This document shows positions 22,101-33,615 of a DNA stretch of 64,000 nucleotides, piece by piece (the first letter of the stretch is position 1; the number at the start of each line of letters is the position of its first letter). The position numbers were made by a program, and so were the translations under genes. Source of the DNA: Coriaria nepalensis. Taxonomy: Eukaryota > Streptophyta > Magnoliopsida > Cucurbitales > Coriariaceae. The DNA is taken from contig CP114490.1 in assembly GCA_027186245.1 (NCBI GenBank), positions 8,688,501 to 8,752,500 on the forward strand. The letters run 5' to 3'. The notes under the pieces were generated by a model. The model made no database searches, had not been told where the DNA came from, and saw only the letters and a program-made list of their open reading frames with translations.

Positions 22101-24367
22101 AGGAGCTTGCATTATGTATCATTTTAATGTGTACTTTATGTATTTAGGGTAATTATTTTGTGAATTGAGCTAATCTGTCTCATTTGAAACCGTTGGATCT
22201 TAAATAAATAGATCTTAAGGTTTTGGTTGAAGTGGTAAAAAGTTACTTTACTATTGTTTAATTAAGATTTCCTTATTTGCCACACTTCAACCAAAATCCT
22301 TGGATCTCTTTATTTAAAATCCAACGATTTTAAATGAGAAAGATTTGCTCATTTTACAAAATGGAAGATTAGCCCCCCCAATCCCGGGAATAGGGAATTA
22401 GGAGCTTGCATTATGTATCATTTTAATGTGTACTTTATGTATTTAGGGTAATTATTTTGTGAATTGAGCTAATCTGTCTCATTTGAAACCGTTGGATCTT
22501 AAATAAATAGATCTTAAGGTTTTGGTTGAAGTGGTAAAAAGTTACTTTACTATTGTTTAATTAAAATTTCCTTATTTGCCACACTTCAACCAAAATCCTT
22601 GGATCTCTTTATTTAAAATCCAACGATTTTAAATGAGAAAGATTTGCTCATTTTACAAAATGGAAGATTAGCCCCCCCAATCCCGGGAATAGGGAATTAG
22701 GAGCTTGCATTATGTATCATTCTAATGTGTACTTTATGTATTTAGGGTAATTATTTCATCTCTGTATCACATTATATATTATTATTAGTATTCTTATTAG
22801 GGAGTATTATTCTTAGTTTCTTAATCTATATCATTTACTTTTAGTTTTAGTTTCCTTACTTGCTAGAATCTGTAGCCTATTTGAAGTTTATCTTTATATC
22901 AAAACATTTTGTTGAGGAATGAGTAAAATTGTTACCTGGGTATTGAGTTTTGTGTATTTAGGTTTTTCTATTATAGTCCAGCTTTCTTTGAATCCGTTCT
23001 GTATCCAGAAGGAAAGGTGTCATCAGGAGGGATGTAGCTTTGATCCTTTGTTGTCTCTTATTTTCTGATAATATTCTGGGAGAAGGATATACTTTTAATA
23101 CTACGTTGTTTATATCCTTACTTGTGGTTCATCTCTTCGCAATCCTTACATGTGGTTCATCTCTTCGCAATCCTTACACGTGGTTCATCTCTTTGCAAAA
23201 TTTAACGTCCATACTCATGATATATTGCCATATTTTTATCTGTATATTTCTTTCTGTTTCTTAAATACATGATTTTCCCCATTATTAGAGATTCTCATGC
23301 ATGAGTTTTTCATTTTTATTTTTCCAAAACTGCTGTTTTGCTATTGTTTTTATTAACTTATTTTTTTATTCCCTTCTGTATTTGTTTTTGGTTTTAGATC
23401 TTTAATAACGTGTCAGTGCCAGCATCAGCTCAGGCTACTATCCCATACAAGTTTGCTGTCAGCAAGTATTTGCAGGTATATTGATTGTAATGGTCTTTCA
23501 ATGCATTCTGAATAATTACTTCCTAATTGAGTATTTCTTTCTCTTTCAAATACTTACAAACTGGTGAAATGATTTGCATTTATGCTGCCTTGAAATTTGA
23601 AATGGTTTTCAAATACACATCCGCATTATTTGCCTTTTATGCAGCCTGGAAATTTCGATCTTGTGGGTATCATTGCTTATGAGATAGACCAGAATCCCTA
23701 CCAAAGTACATTCTTCAATGGTACCATTCAAGTCGTAGAAGCTGGTGGTTTCTTAAGTATTGAGTCTGTTTTTCTTTTTACCCTTGGAATTGCTCTCCTT
23801 GTGCTGTTTGGTTTATGGGTTCAAAGTCAAGTACAGCAACTTTCTAAGGTACATGCTTCATGAAATAATGTAAACTTCTCTATGTCCCAAACTTACATTC
23901 TAGACCAATCCAATATTGTTTATTTCATTAAATTTGCCATGATCCCCTTATTCCCAGAGGGTAGATGAGGAAACTCGGGTTTCAAGTATGTAAACTTTAT
24001 ACAGTTTCTGTTGGAGAATTGACATTAAATGTTAAATGGTTGTTTATATTTTCTCTGTATTGCTTATTTTTAATTTAAATTTGTGCTTGTTTGCTTTTTA
24101 ATTCTCTCACCTTGCACGATTGGAAAGAGTTTTTACCGTATCTTCCATTTGCATAGAAAACCAGGAGGCCCCCCAAGGTTGAAGTTGGAACTAGGAGTAC
24201 CGATGCCTCTATTGATGAGTGGCTTCAGGTGAGTTTCTAATGCATGAGTCGATTTTGAAAATTTAAAATGTAGTGCTTTCTTCTTATTCTGATATTCATC
24301 TGTTCTTGATGATTAGGGTACTGCATATACTCAGTCACAGTCAAACAAATTGAAGAAAAAGAAGTAG
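19175..24367 (+). CDS. Translocon-associated protein subunit alpha (TRAP-alpha / SSR1)
   Basis: Single-pass ER membrane glycoprotein that binds the Sec61 translocon and helps secretory-protein insertion. Exons are 19175-19241, 19990-20160, 20249-20299, 20584-20672, 23398-23475, 23645-23848, 24157-24228 and 24317-24367, all GT-AG and frame-consistent, encoding 260 residues. Residues 1-26 form a signal peptide (MATNTFSVFF...VARC). An acidic luminal segment follows, then the family core CVFPKN...TAGEETEVLVGMKNDG and later FAVSKYLQPGNFDLVG. N-glycosylation sequons NLT, NVS and NGT are present. A membrane segment covers about residues 193-212 (SVFLFTLGIALLVLFGLW). The tail is basic and cytosolic, with KVEVGTRSTDASIDEWL and a terminal poly-Lys. 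Length and exon joins match plant TRAP-alpha. Intron 4 (2.7 kb) carries repeat expansions but no exon is disturbed. Confidence 0.93.
21209..21316 (+). repeat. 32-33 bp tandem repeat, about 3.4 copies, in TRAP-alpha intron 4
   Basis: Unit 'gggtctgggggaaaatttgtatatttaggatg'. Copies start near 21210, 21242 and 21274, and a partial copy ends at 21316. Near-identity of the units implies recent slippage or unequal exchange. Confidence 0.85.
21842..22757. repeat. MITE plus flank amplified three times in tandem, in TRAP-alpha intron 4
   Basis: Copy 1 (21842-22078) is a hairpin MITE. Its left end GGGGGCTAATCTTCTATTTT is the inverted complement of its right end (AAATGGAAGATTAGCCCCC), and the inverted arms extend about 110 bp, including CCGTTGGATCTTAAATAAA against its diverged complement. 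A 298-299 bp unit then recurs with starts at about 21861, 22159 and 22458, ending near 22757. Each unit contains most of the MITE plus the same 80-bp right flank. Copies 2 and 3 lack the outer left 19 bp of the MITE. Only a few single-base differences separate copies (for example AAGATTTCC to AAAATTTCC in copy 3). Confidence 0.9.
23112..23200 (+). repeat. 28-bp tandem repeat, three copies, in TRAP-alpha intron 4
   Basis: Unit 'ttacatgtggttcatctcttcgcaatcc' is repeated three times with single-base changes (cttgtgg, catgtgg, cacgtgg). It is intronic and non-coding. Confidence 0.85.
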
Positions 24368-24770
24368 ATCAGACTTCATACTGTGGCTAAGCGGAACAAA
24401 AACAGTGTGATCTTATTATGCTCCCTCTTGTAACTAAGCAGCATATGAAGATCTAAGAGAGCCCGAAAAGGTTGTCCGAGTTTTTGAAATTAGGCCAGTA
24501 AAAACATGGATTTCTTTTTTGTAGCCCCATTAAAGGTTTTATTTTTCCTTGGCGACTGAATTAAGTAAGCCGTTTTGAAGTAGAACTTACTAATGCAGAT
24601 TTGAGTTAGAAATAACTTTTGAATTATTTCCAAAACCTAGAGAAATTTTCATACTTCTTATTTTCTTTCCCAACGCAGTAATACATGTGCTTTTCTTTTT
24701 CAACTCTCTGCTATTGAGAATTCTTTTGTTCTTGCCACGGGGCTAATGATCAAATTTGTAATTGATATAC
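24368..24770 (+). other. TRAP-alpha 3' UTR and downstream flank
   Basis: The sequence after the TAG at 24365 is T-rich without a reading frame. I cannot place the polyadenylation signal with certainty. Confidence 0.4.
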
Positions 24771-25390
24771 ACTTTCAAGAAAATTAGGGTTAACATATTT
24801 TCGGGTTCTGATGGGAATCTCATACCTGTCCGGTATTGTTGATTTGTTGTGGTCCCAGTGTGGAGGACCTCAATAGGAATCCCGACACTGGTCTGGTATT
24901 GATGATGATTGGACTAGTCCCGGTGATGAGGACCGAGACGGAGATCAATTTTAATTCTACTCGCGATCTAGGTTTTAGCTTTGGTAAGCCTTTTCAAAAA
25001 GTTGTAACCCAGTTAATTTAGGGCTCGGATTGCATTGCGTCCACCAGATTGAGAAATTCGGACCGTCCATGGATGTTCGAGGGACCTGGGCAAGCCACGT
25101 GGCCTAGGAAAGAAACATGCAGGTCACCTGATCAAACTTGGTGACCCTGTGTATTAAAGTTTTTTTTCTTCCCCCCTCCGCTTTCTTTTTTTCTCCTCCT
25201 ACTTTCTTTTTTTTTCTTTCGTCCCCCCGCCCTTCATTAAAGCATGTTGAGACCTCCATTAACATTGTCTGAAGCTATCATGCACCTGTTCAGAGCTTAG
25301 AATCTTCATTCTTAACCTCCATCAACGTCCTATTCGAGCTCACGAACTATTCGAAGTCAAAATCTCCATTCAAAGCAAACCTAATGTGTT
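24771..25390. other. Intergenic, nothing recognised
   Basis: Contains short internal echoes ('cctgtccggtattgttgat' and 'ctggtctggtattgatgat') and a T/C-rich tract at 25155-25230. No known protein or RNA was recognised. Confidence 0.3.
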
Positions 25391-25579
25391 TTGAAAAATC
25401 ATGATGACTCGAACTCGTGGGAATGCGAAGGAAGACAAAAAAAAAAAGGAAAATGATCCTTAAATCTCATATGAACGAGAAGCTAAGAGGTTGAAAGAGG
25501 CACTAGAATCATCGCCGGAAAATCCCCATTCGAGTAACCTGGTAAGCGTCCTAAAACTCTCTTTAAAAAAATGACCTTA

Positions 25580-25790
25580 TGAGGGGCTTTGGACCCGTAG
25601 AGTTGATTCTACTGGTCGAAGAGCCTCGACCTGTGAAGGATTCTTCGACTTGTAGTGTTTACTTTATGGGTCGATAAGGCCCTGTGAAGGGGCTTTTAAG
25701 CCGTAGGGTCAACTAGCAGTTACTCTAGTATACTCTATGGATCGAAGTCCCCTTCACAAGTCGTGGCTTTTCGACCTGTAGAGGACATGT
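25580..25790. repeat. GGTCGA/CGACC-rich short repeats within the DUF1985 relic's intron
   Basis: Imperfect repeats and inverted repeats of 'ggtcgaagagcctcgacctgtgaaggattcttcgac' type are spread over about 200 bp, with 'ccttcacaagtc' and 'gacctgtgaagg' as complementary forms. The vocabulary resembles 5836-5965. Confidence 0.45.
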
Positions 25791-27009
25791 TTTTTTTTTG
25801 TTAATTTTGAAGTATTTTTCTATTGATTAGCTTAAATATTTATGTATACTAACATTCAATTTTTGAATTTATTTGTTTTCAGGGTGATCAACCTCCAATC
25901 CGTCCTCAGCTTCAACTCGTAATCCACGATGCTTTCTCTTTTAAGTGTTGTACTACTATGACAATAAAGTAATAAGCTGTGATGGTTGATATAAAAGAAA
26001 AGCTCACTTCACGACAATTACAGTTGTTTAGAGAAACTTGCCTAGGCTATTTTGTTGATGTGAAGGCAGATTTGACAAACTCTAGCCAAATTATGAACTT
26101 TTTCTTTCTCCGACGAGCCGAGTGCAAGAAGAAGTACGATTTATTGTTTAAGAAGTAGAAGAAGCATGTGCGGTTCGATTTGAGAGAATTTGCAATGGTG
26201 ATAGGGATGAAATATCATGATTACCCTTCTAACCACTTGTTGAAGAAATATCTTGGTGTGAAGAGTGTACAACTTTTAGATTTTGCACAAAGATTCAAAT
26301 TAAATGTTGCCCCGTGGACGAATGATGATGATGAAATTGTGAAGATGGTTGTCTATTTATTGATGGAGTTATTTGAGCTCAAGGGAAGAAGAATAAGATC
26401 TGGGAATTTACACTGAGCATAGCCAATAATTTTTACCGGTTATCTAGTTATCCTTAGGGTAGAGTGAGTTATGAGAAATTCATGCCCTTTAGAAGAATAT
26501 TACAGAGAAGTCCCTTGCACATAGATATAAGAAGAAGGCATCAAAAGAGAAGGAGAAAGAGGAAACATATACTTTAGATGAGTTTCCCTTGGCTTTACAA
26601 GTTAGACTTTATATTTTAATTTTTTATTTGGCTTTCATTTTGTTGAGTTACGTTTGCTAATCCATTTATTACTATGCATGTATTTACATACGAAGTCATT
26701 CCTTATCTTGGAAAATGAGCTATGTTGTAGAATAAATAGAATATCATCCCTTAGATTTTAAGATGGTCATCTAGGAAACCGCCCCTAACTCATGTAAATG
26801 TTGAGATGTGGATAAAGAAAAAACATGTAAGCGTTTCTTTTATTGAATTAATTAAACTATTTTACTTTATCTTGATTAAGTATTGAATGACTTTTACCTT
26901 CATTTAATACATCTCGTCGTTCGTGAAATTCTAAAACTGACTAAGGAAGAAGCAGCTCAAGAGTATTTATGGACTTTGGAACCTTTAGAGGATGAGGACG
27001 ACAAAGTTG

Positions 27010-27170
27010 TAGACTTGTTGACTACGGAACTGAAAGAATAGAATAAGAAGCTACGGAAGAAGAAGAAGAAGAAGAAAGACATATAAAAGAAGAGGAAGAA
27101 GAAAAGGAAGAAGAAGAAAATGAAAAAAAAAAATAGGAAGAAGAAGAAGAAGAAGAAGAAGGCATAAGGG
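27010..27170 (+). repeat. GAA/AAG purine tract
   Basis: Long run of GAAGAAGAAG-type codons. It probably originated as the Glu/Lys-rich part of the DUF1985 gene and has since slipped as a microsatellite. Confidence 0.75.
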
Positions 27171-27539
27171 GAATTGATAATAGTGATGAAGGTAAATGTA
27201 AGAGGAACTGTAGAGTGCTAGAGAAGAAGATAGAGACTATTTTTATGGGTTAGACAGAGAAGTTCGAAAAGATGTTATGAGAACTAAGAGATGATGTGAA
27301 TAATCAGATGGATGAAATGGATAAGAGGGCATATTGATGAATAAGTGGTTTCTCTACCACAAGAAAGATATAAGAGATCAAAGAGATCCACATACCAATG
27401 TTGTGAGGGATCGATGAAAGATAAGGTGTGATCGTGCTGCACATTTTCAAGTTCAACTACAACAAAATGGAAAGTATTTTCAAGTTCGACGTTGGGGAGG
27501 AAGTTTCCATGCGCCAGAAGCAGGCTCATGATCTAATAG

Positions 27540-28830
27540 TTGTTATGGTTGTTGGAAGAGATAGGGTGGAGTTCACACAATCTGACCTAAAAAATTTATC
27601 TCAGTAATCGATGAAGCAAGAATATAGAGTATAATGTGGGTGTCGTCCTTGTAAACTAGTTTGGCAGTCAACATGAGAATGACTCGCAATTTTTTAGCAA
27701 AGCTTAATTTTCCAGGATGATCACATCACTAATATATTTTTGGCAGACCACTGCATGCAGAATGATTATGCAATTTTCGAAAACTTTGTCTCATTCAATA
27801 CGACCTACCAAACAAAGGATAAAAATAGGCCTTTTGGGCTTTCATGGGTCTAAACCACCACAAATAGAGGGTTTTGTTTGGGGCATGTCTTCTTTTTGAT
27901 GAGACAATTGACTCATTCCAATAGCTATTTACCACATTTGTAGAATGTATGTCTGATAAGGTGCCAATGTCGTTATTCACTGACCATGATGCAGCGTTGT
28001 TGGCTGCAATCCCCACCGTCTTTCAAGACATTTATCACTTCCTTTGTGTATCACATATCTAACAAAATGCAAAGAAAAATCTTGATGTCTACTAGGGAAC
28101 AAAGCTCTTAAGTAAGATTGAAAGAGGCTTCTATTTGATAGTTCAATAGAAGATTTCGAGAGTGCATGGGCTCAAATGCTGGATGACCATAATATACATG
28201 ATAACCATCAGCTATAAAGGATTTACGAGAGGCGTGAGAAGTGAGTGTAGGCCTATGTGAGAAATGGTTTATGTACAAGTAAAAGGACCACACAAGTGAG
28301 TGAAAACTTTAACACTTATATCTGAGGTCATTTGAATTCCAAGATGAATATGGATTGATTCCTAAAGCATTTCTAGAAAGTTGTGGATGAATTGCATTAC
28401 AACGAGCTTCAGTCAGATTTTCAAATGGTCAACACTTTTGCAGCTCCAAAATTAAAATACCCCATCTCCATAGAAGCTTGCAGCATTCACACGTCCAATG
28501 TTTATGACCTAGGTTAGCAAAAATGATTGTTGTGTACTTCATGGAATTATATAGCAAGGCCCCATCTCACGACTATTCGAGATTGAAACAATATCATATT
28601 ACGACAATATATGGATTTCATTAATGTACGTGTAAAACTTTTGAGCATGTGGCTATTCCATGTGTCCATATAATAAGGCTGCTTAGACAAATGATCAATT
28701 CAGCATTCTAGAAGAGTATATTTTAAATAGATGGACGAGGAAGGCAAGACAATTGTTTATCGAGTCAACTATTAGGTCTTCCACATCATCATTGCATAAT
28801 GACCCAAAAATGGCGCAATCGAAAATTTGA
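27540..28830 (+). pseudogene. FAR1/FHY3-like (Mutator-type) transposase relic
   Basis: Fragments of a FAR1-family MULE transposase in order. 27560-27600 reads GRDRVEFTQSDLKNL. 27718-27830 reads DHITNIFLADHCMQND and FENFVSFNTTYQTKDKNRPF, the start of the MULE catalytic domain. 27950-28070 reads DKVPMSLFTDHDAALLAAIP then HFLCVSHI. The SWIM zinc finger CTCKTFEHVAIPCVHIIRLL lies at about 28623-28682. A RWTRKAR-like segment, normal after SWIM in this family, is at 28730-28750. Frameshifts and stops throughout show it is dead. It follows the DUF1985 relic on the same strand. Confidence 0.75.
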
Positions 28831-29544
28831 ACCGGTCACATCAATAAGTTCACCTCAACAATATATAAGTATAGGGAGATTTTAGAAACATGGTCAATAA
28901 TTAATGAATATGCTGATCAATTTATGGAAAAATGGCCCATTTCAACTTGAACATCGGTAATGCTACACACGAATTGGGTGCTCATATTAAACCTACTCAT
29001 GAAGTTGATGGAGAGGGATTTAAAGAGCGTGCTGCAACTCATCTAGGAAACAAACACTTGAAGACAGTAGTTGAACTAAGAAAGCCAACACGCAGCGGAT
29101 GGAAGGCCGATTGTGGGTCATCTTCTCAACGAAGCGAAGGCTTGTCATCCCAGCCGATTGCTCGTAAGCTTCAATTAGAAGACGAGGGTAATGTACTTAT
29201 TTATTTAAGTAATTAAATACTTTTATTTGTTTATTTATTCCTTTATTTTTCAAATGAATATATTCTGTCATAATGGCCACCAACTGGAGAATAGGGCAGC
29301 ACCATGAATACCTATTATCTGACCACATATATGGGACAATATCCAAATTCACATATAGACCTGAGTGGGAGTATAAATGCTTACTATGGGCACAATCCCT
29401 ACTCACAGTCTGGACAATATGAAAGCAAAAAATATCTATTTTTCAGGGTCATAGAGTAGGCAATATATTTTCATTTAGTATTTAGATTACGTTTTCTGTA
29501 AGTTATTATGTTTTCATGTAGTTTAAATATTGCATTTCGCTCTG
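28831..29544. other. Intergenic, mostly unrecognised
   Basis: A 94-codon frame at 28932-29216 has polar composition and no family I recognise. It may be the tail of the preceding transposon relic. The rest is AT-rich. Confidence 0.3.
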
Positions 29545-30640
29545 TGTAAGCGAAGATTCATCGACTTATGCGAAATGCCATTTTTGAGATATCACTCTCT
29601 CGAGTCTTTAGTTGATGGTATCCTGATCATAGGTTAATCTTTGAGAAAAGTAATTATCCTTGTAGTTGCTCGAACAAACTAACTATTCTTAGGAAAAGGT
29701 ATATGTCATGGTAAATTTGGTAAGCTCCTTATAATCAATACATATTTGCATCAACCCATATTTCTTTTTCCCAAACAATACTTGTGCTCCCCATGGTGAG
29801 AAGCTAGGATGAATTTGTCCATTGTCTAACCAATCTTGTAATTGCATCTTGAGTTTTTTTAATCCAGCTGATGCCAATAGGTATTGAGCTTTCAAAATCA
29901 GTGCGCTCGTGATACTAAATCTATTTCAAACTGAATCTCACATTATGGTGGAACTCCTAGTAATTAAATGGAAAAGAGAAAATTACAAATAATAGGAGCA
30001 TTTATAGGCTATAAGTTGTTGCTCCTTACGAGTATCTGTTAGTATAGCAAGATATCCTGCAGAACCACTCTTTAGTAACTTCTATGCTTTGATTGAAGAT
30101 ATTGTTGAATTTGCCTCACTTTCTTTTTTCGACAATCTATAGTAGCATTATATTTTGAGAGTCAATCCATTCCTAATATGACATCAAAATCCTGCAAATC
30201 TAGCACGACAAGATTAATAAACAATTCTTTATCACATAGATTTATTGACACGGCTTATAAACAATGAGTCAAATACAACACAACCCCTTAGGGTTGTGTT
30301 GTGCTAAATAACTTAGCTCATTAATCCAAGGATTGTTTAATTTTGATAACAAACTTCGAGGAAGAAAGTACATGCATAGCACTTGAACCTATAGAAAATA
30401 ATGTAGAATACTAGGGAATAAAAATATTATCTAAAACCATAGTGGGTGGATTCGCTTTCCCTTCTTCCTGAGTGATGGCAAACACTTTGGAATTTGGCCT
30501 GCTCTGTAGTTCTTCATTCTTCTTCTGGTTATCATAGAACTTGGCAATATGTTATTATCATCCACAATTATAATATCCTACATTTCTAGCCTTGCTTCTC
30601 TAAAATGGTTCCTACCACACTTCTTAAATCAACTAGAAGG
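29545..30640 (-). pseudogene. Ty3/Gypsy pol fragment (zinc knuckle to reverse transcriptase), degenerate
   Basis: On the minus strand, about 30600-30520 has a damaged zinc-knuckle region (YNCG, then HIAKFY). 30210-30110 reads as the Gypsy aspartic-protease tail (DFDVILGMD, LSKYNATIDC). 29895-29689 is the start of reverse transcriptase ([20 protein letters not shown], then [12 protein letters not shown]). 29660-29545 continues with decayed NLxSGYHQLKTRESDI-like sequence. Stops and shifts are frequent, and no YxDD box or LTR remains. Confidence 0.75.
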
Positions 30641-30654
30641 TTTTCTTTGAAATT

Positions 30655-31950
30655 AGTGAAAGTGTATAGGCATCAAGCCAATTGGATTTTGACCCGATGT
30701 GACAAATACTTTATGTGATACTATCTTTATGGGGATATTAGCAGGACATTATTTATCATCCTTAATGAAAAATGTAAAATACTTTATGTGCAAGACATTA
30801 TCAAGCCAATCAGATTTTGATCCGATGGGGTAAATAATTTATGGTGTATATGTCTTAAATTTGAAAAACAAAAGTTGCATGAATATTGAACATGTCAAGA
30901 AAATATAGTTTGATGTGAATCAAACATACTTGTGGCATTGTAGATTAAGTCATTCCAATGAAATAAGGATTCAAAAGTTAAATAAAGATGGATACTTAAA
31001 TCCATTCGATTTGGAATTAATGCCAACTTGCAAATCATGTTTATTAGGCAAGATAATCAAATCTTCTTTTAGTAGAACTGGAGAGAGAAAAATTGAGTTG
31101 TTAGGGCTAGTACATACTAATATATGTGGGCCTATGTCAACTTCTACTAGAGGTGGTTTTTTATACTGCATCACATTCATAAATGATCTCTCTCGATTTA
31201 GTCATATTTATCTTATGAAGCATAAATTTGAATCGTTTGAGAAATTCAAGGAATATAAGAGTAAAGTAGAAAAACAATTAGGCAAAAGTATTAAGATATT
31301 TTGATCAGATCGATGTGGTGAATACTTGAGCCACAAGTTTCTTGACTACCTGAAGGAGAATGGTATAATCTCACAATAGACCATTCCCAAAATACTATAG
31401 CTGAATGGTGTGTATGAGATGAGAAATAAGACTATCTTGGAGATGGTTTGGTCCATGATGAGCTTTACTAATCTACCTTTATCATTTTAGGAATATACCC
31501 TAGAAACCTCCACTTACCTTATAAACATGATAACTTCAAAGTCTGTTTTTTCAACACCATATGAGATATGGAAAGAAAGAATGACAAGCTTTAAACATAT
31601 TCACGTATGGTGATGCTCTTTAAACATATTCACATATGGGGCTGGTCTGCTTATGTTAACAAGCAAGAAGCATCAAAGTTGGAGGTGAGATCCGAAAAAT
31701 GTTATTTTGTAGGGTATCAAGATGAAACTTTAGGATATTACTTTTGTCATCCCATTGAGTAAAAAGTGTTTGTTTCCAAACACACTATCTTCGTAGAGAA
31801 GGAAGTACATTCTAAAAAGAATAATGGGAGCAGGATTGAACTCAACAAAGTTTATGGTGCCTAAAATGACGCTTGGACAGATTATCTTATTACCTCACTA
31901 GTTTCAGCTAAGGTACCTCCAAATGAGGATGTTGTGATACCTTAAAGTAC
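30655..31950 (+). pseudogene. Ty1/Copia LTR/leader and integrase fragment, truncated
   Basis: 30668-30905 is repeat DNA shared with 17160-18060, with an internal echo of 'tcaagccaatcagattttgatccgat'. 30915-31304 reads as the GAG pre-integrase module (LWHCRLSHSNEIRIQKL, zinc-binding H...CxSC motif CKSCLLGK) followed by the integrase core start (GPMSTSTRGGFLYCITFIND). It continues in other frames to about 31930, with CYFVGYQDETLGYYF-like sequence of the post-integrase region. Reverse transcriptase is missing: the element stops where the 840-bp repeat array begins. Confidence 0.78.
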
Positions 31951-31961
31951 AAAAATGGTTT

Positions 31962-33615
31962 GGATACTTCAACTTTTAGCCACTAATTTGTTTGCAGAAC
32001 TGTTCAATGAGACAAAGTTTTGAATTTTTTATTTGACTAATGATAAATTATAGTTGTTATTTTAGCAACTAATTTGTTCTTCTTTATGTTCCATCCTATG
32101 TCCAAGATATTTATTCAATTGAAATTTTGATTTAGGGATGTATAGTGAGAGTAAGTCTTCGGTCTATACCCCTATATTGAGACTTGTGTAGACCAATGGC
32201 TGGGATTTCTCTAGTCTCGATCTGGCCATTTTCTAGATGGCACATCATTAGTTGAGTAGAAAAATAGTCCGGCTCATTTTTTAGCCGAGAGGTATGGAAA
32301 ATAGCTTGTTTTTTACTCATTATCTATTAAATGGCTGAAAAGAAATCGAGCTTGATTTCAGAATGGGAAAACAAAAATGGAGAGGTTGAATTTGTGACAT
32401 GAGGAGGGGAAATGATGACTAAGAAATTTCTATGTTGTCATCTCTACAAATGGGGAAATTTCACCTCACAAACCATCCGTGAATTTGGAAAAGAAAAAAA
32501 AAAAAGAGTCCTAGAATCATGTAAGATATTGCTTGAATTTCATTTCAATTATCAGAATTTTAGGCAAATCGAAATTTCCTCGTTTTAGATTTTATGGCGT
32601 TCTTGTAATCAACCTTGGTCGATTTTCATTTATGTTATTCACTTTTTTAAGAAACATTTAGAGTTGGAATAAATTGTGAACTGGTAATCGTGTATATAAT
32701 TTTCAGTGCATCATCGTAGAATTTAGGGTTGCAATGAATTCGTAAAACTGTAATCGATTTCATTAAAAAAATTGGGATAATTCAACTTTTAGCTACTATA
32801 TTGTTTGCAGACATGTTATATAAGAGTTTTGGAATTTTTATTTTGATTAATTATATATTATAACAGTTATTTTAGGTACTAATTTGTTTATTTTTTGGTT
32901 CCATCCTCTGTTCTAGATATTTATTCAATTGAAATTTGGATGTAGGGATGTGTAATGAGAGTAAGGATTCAGTCCTCATCCCTATATTTAGACTTGTGAA
33001 GACCAGTGGTTGGGATTTCTCCAGGCTCGATGTCTCCATTCCCTGGATGTCATGTCATTAGTGGAGCTGAAAAAGGGGGCGACTCATTTTTTAGTTGAGA
33101 GGTGGATAAAGTGGCTCACTTTTTGCCGGTTATTTGTTAAATGATTGAAAATAAAGCAAGCTCGATTTCATAATGAGGAAACAAAATGGAGAGCGAGAAT
33201 TTGTGACGCTAGGAGGGGAGAAGGACGACCAAGAATTTACCGGTACAACTAATTTCATCTAGTGTAAATCAAAATTTGCTCATTTTAGATTTTGTGGAGT
33301 TCTAGTAATCGAACTTGATATATTTTTATTTATATTATTCATTTTTTCCAGCATAATTTAGAGTTGAAATAAATTGTTGTTTGGTAAAGGTGTATATGAT
33401 TTTTGGTCAATAATCGAGGAAACATTTATAAGAATTTAGAGTTTAAATGAATCTGCAGAACTGTAACCAATTTTCTATAAAAAAAATTCAGATAATTAAC
33501 TTTATAGCTACTAATTTAGTTGCAGAACTATTTAATGAGACAAAGTCTTGGATTTTTTATACAAACTAATGATCAATTATAGTAGGTATTTTAGCTACTA
33601 AATTTTTTATCTTTA
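31962..33615 (+). repeat. Tandem array of about 840-bp units, left block
   Basis: The array starts mid-unit at about 31962, next to the truncated Copia. Unit landmarks 'atttattcaattgaaatttggatgtagggatg' are at 32113 and 32923 (spacing 810 bp). Each unit also has 'gattgggatttctcc', 'ctattaaatggctgaaaa', 'aacaaaatggagagcttgaat', 'gtgaaatttataagaatttagggttgaaat' and 'ttttagctactaatttgtttgcaga'. Units diverge by many point changes. The second unit is cut at 33615. Confidence 0.88.

Larger units (their letters stand above)
25395..27330 (+). pseudogene. DUF1985-containing transposon-derived gene, broken
   Basis: The DUF1985 family is found in plant Ulp1-type Mutator cargo genes. A possible first exon at about 25402-25540 has TRTRGNAKED and a basic stretch. 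After an apparent intron, 25883 onward reads LTSRQLQLFRETCLGYFVDV, then FFFLRRAECKKKYDLLFKK, VRFDLREFAMVIGMKYHDYP, DDDEIVKMVVYLLMELFEL and SYEKFMPF. These match the order of a DUF1985 domain (FR-TCFG, LLRE, RFslrEFalvTGL, YPWG, LALQ-WAYE). Stops interrupt several segments (for example near 25970, 26156 and 26416), so it is non-functional. 27000-27170 is a purine tract from a Glu/Lys coiled coil, and 27190-27310 reads LEKKIETIF, a second coil. I saw no Ulp1 peptidase domain. The best frame is 26168-26416. Confidence 0.65.

Noticed and set aside
27010..27170. GAA tract as a regulatory or CRISPR-like array
   Set aside because: It is a codon-derived purine microsatellite without spacers. Nothing in the window resembles a CRISPR array.
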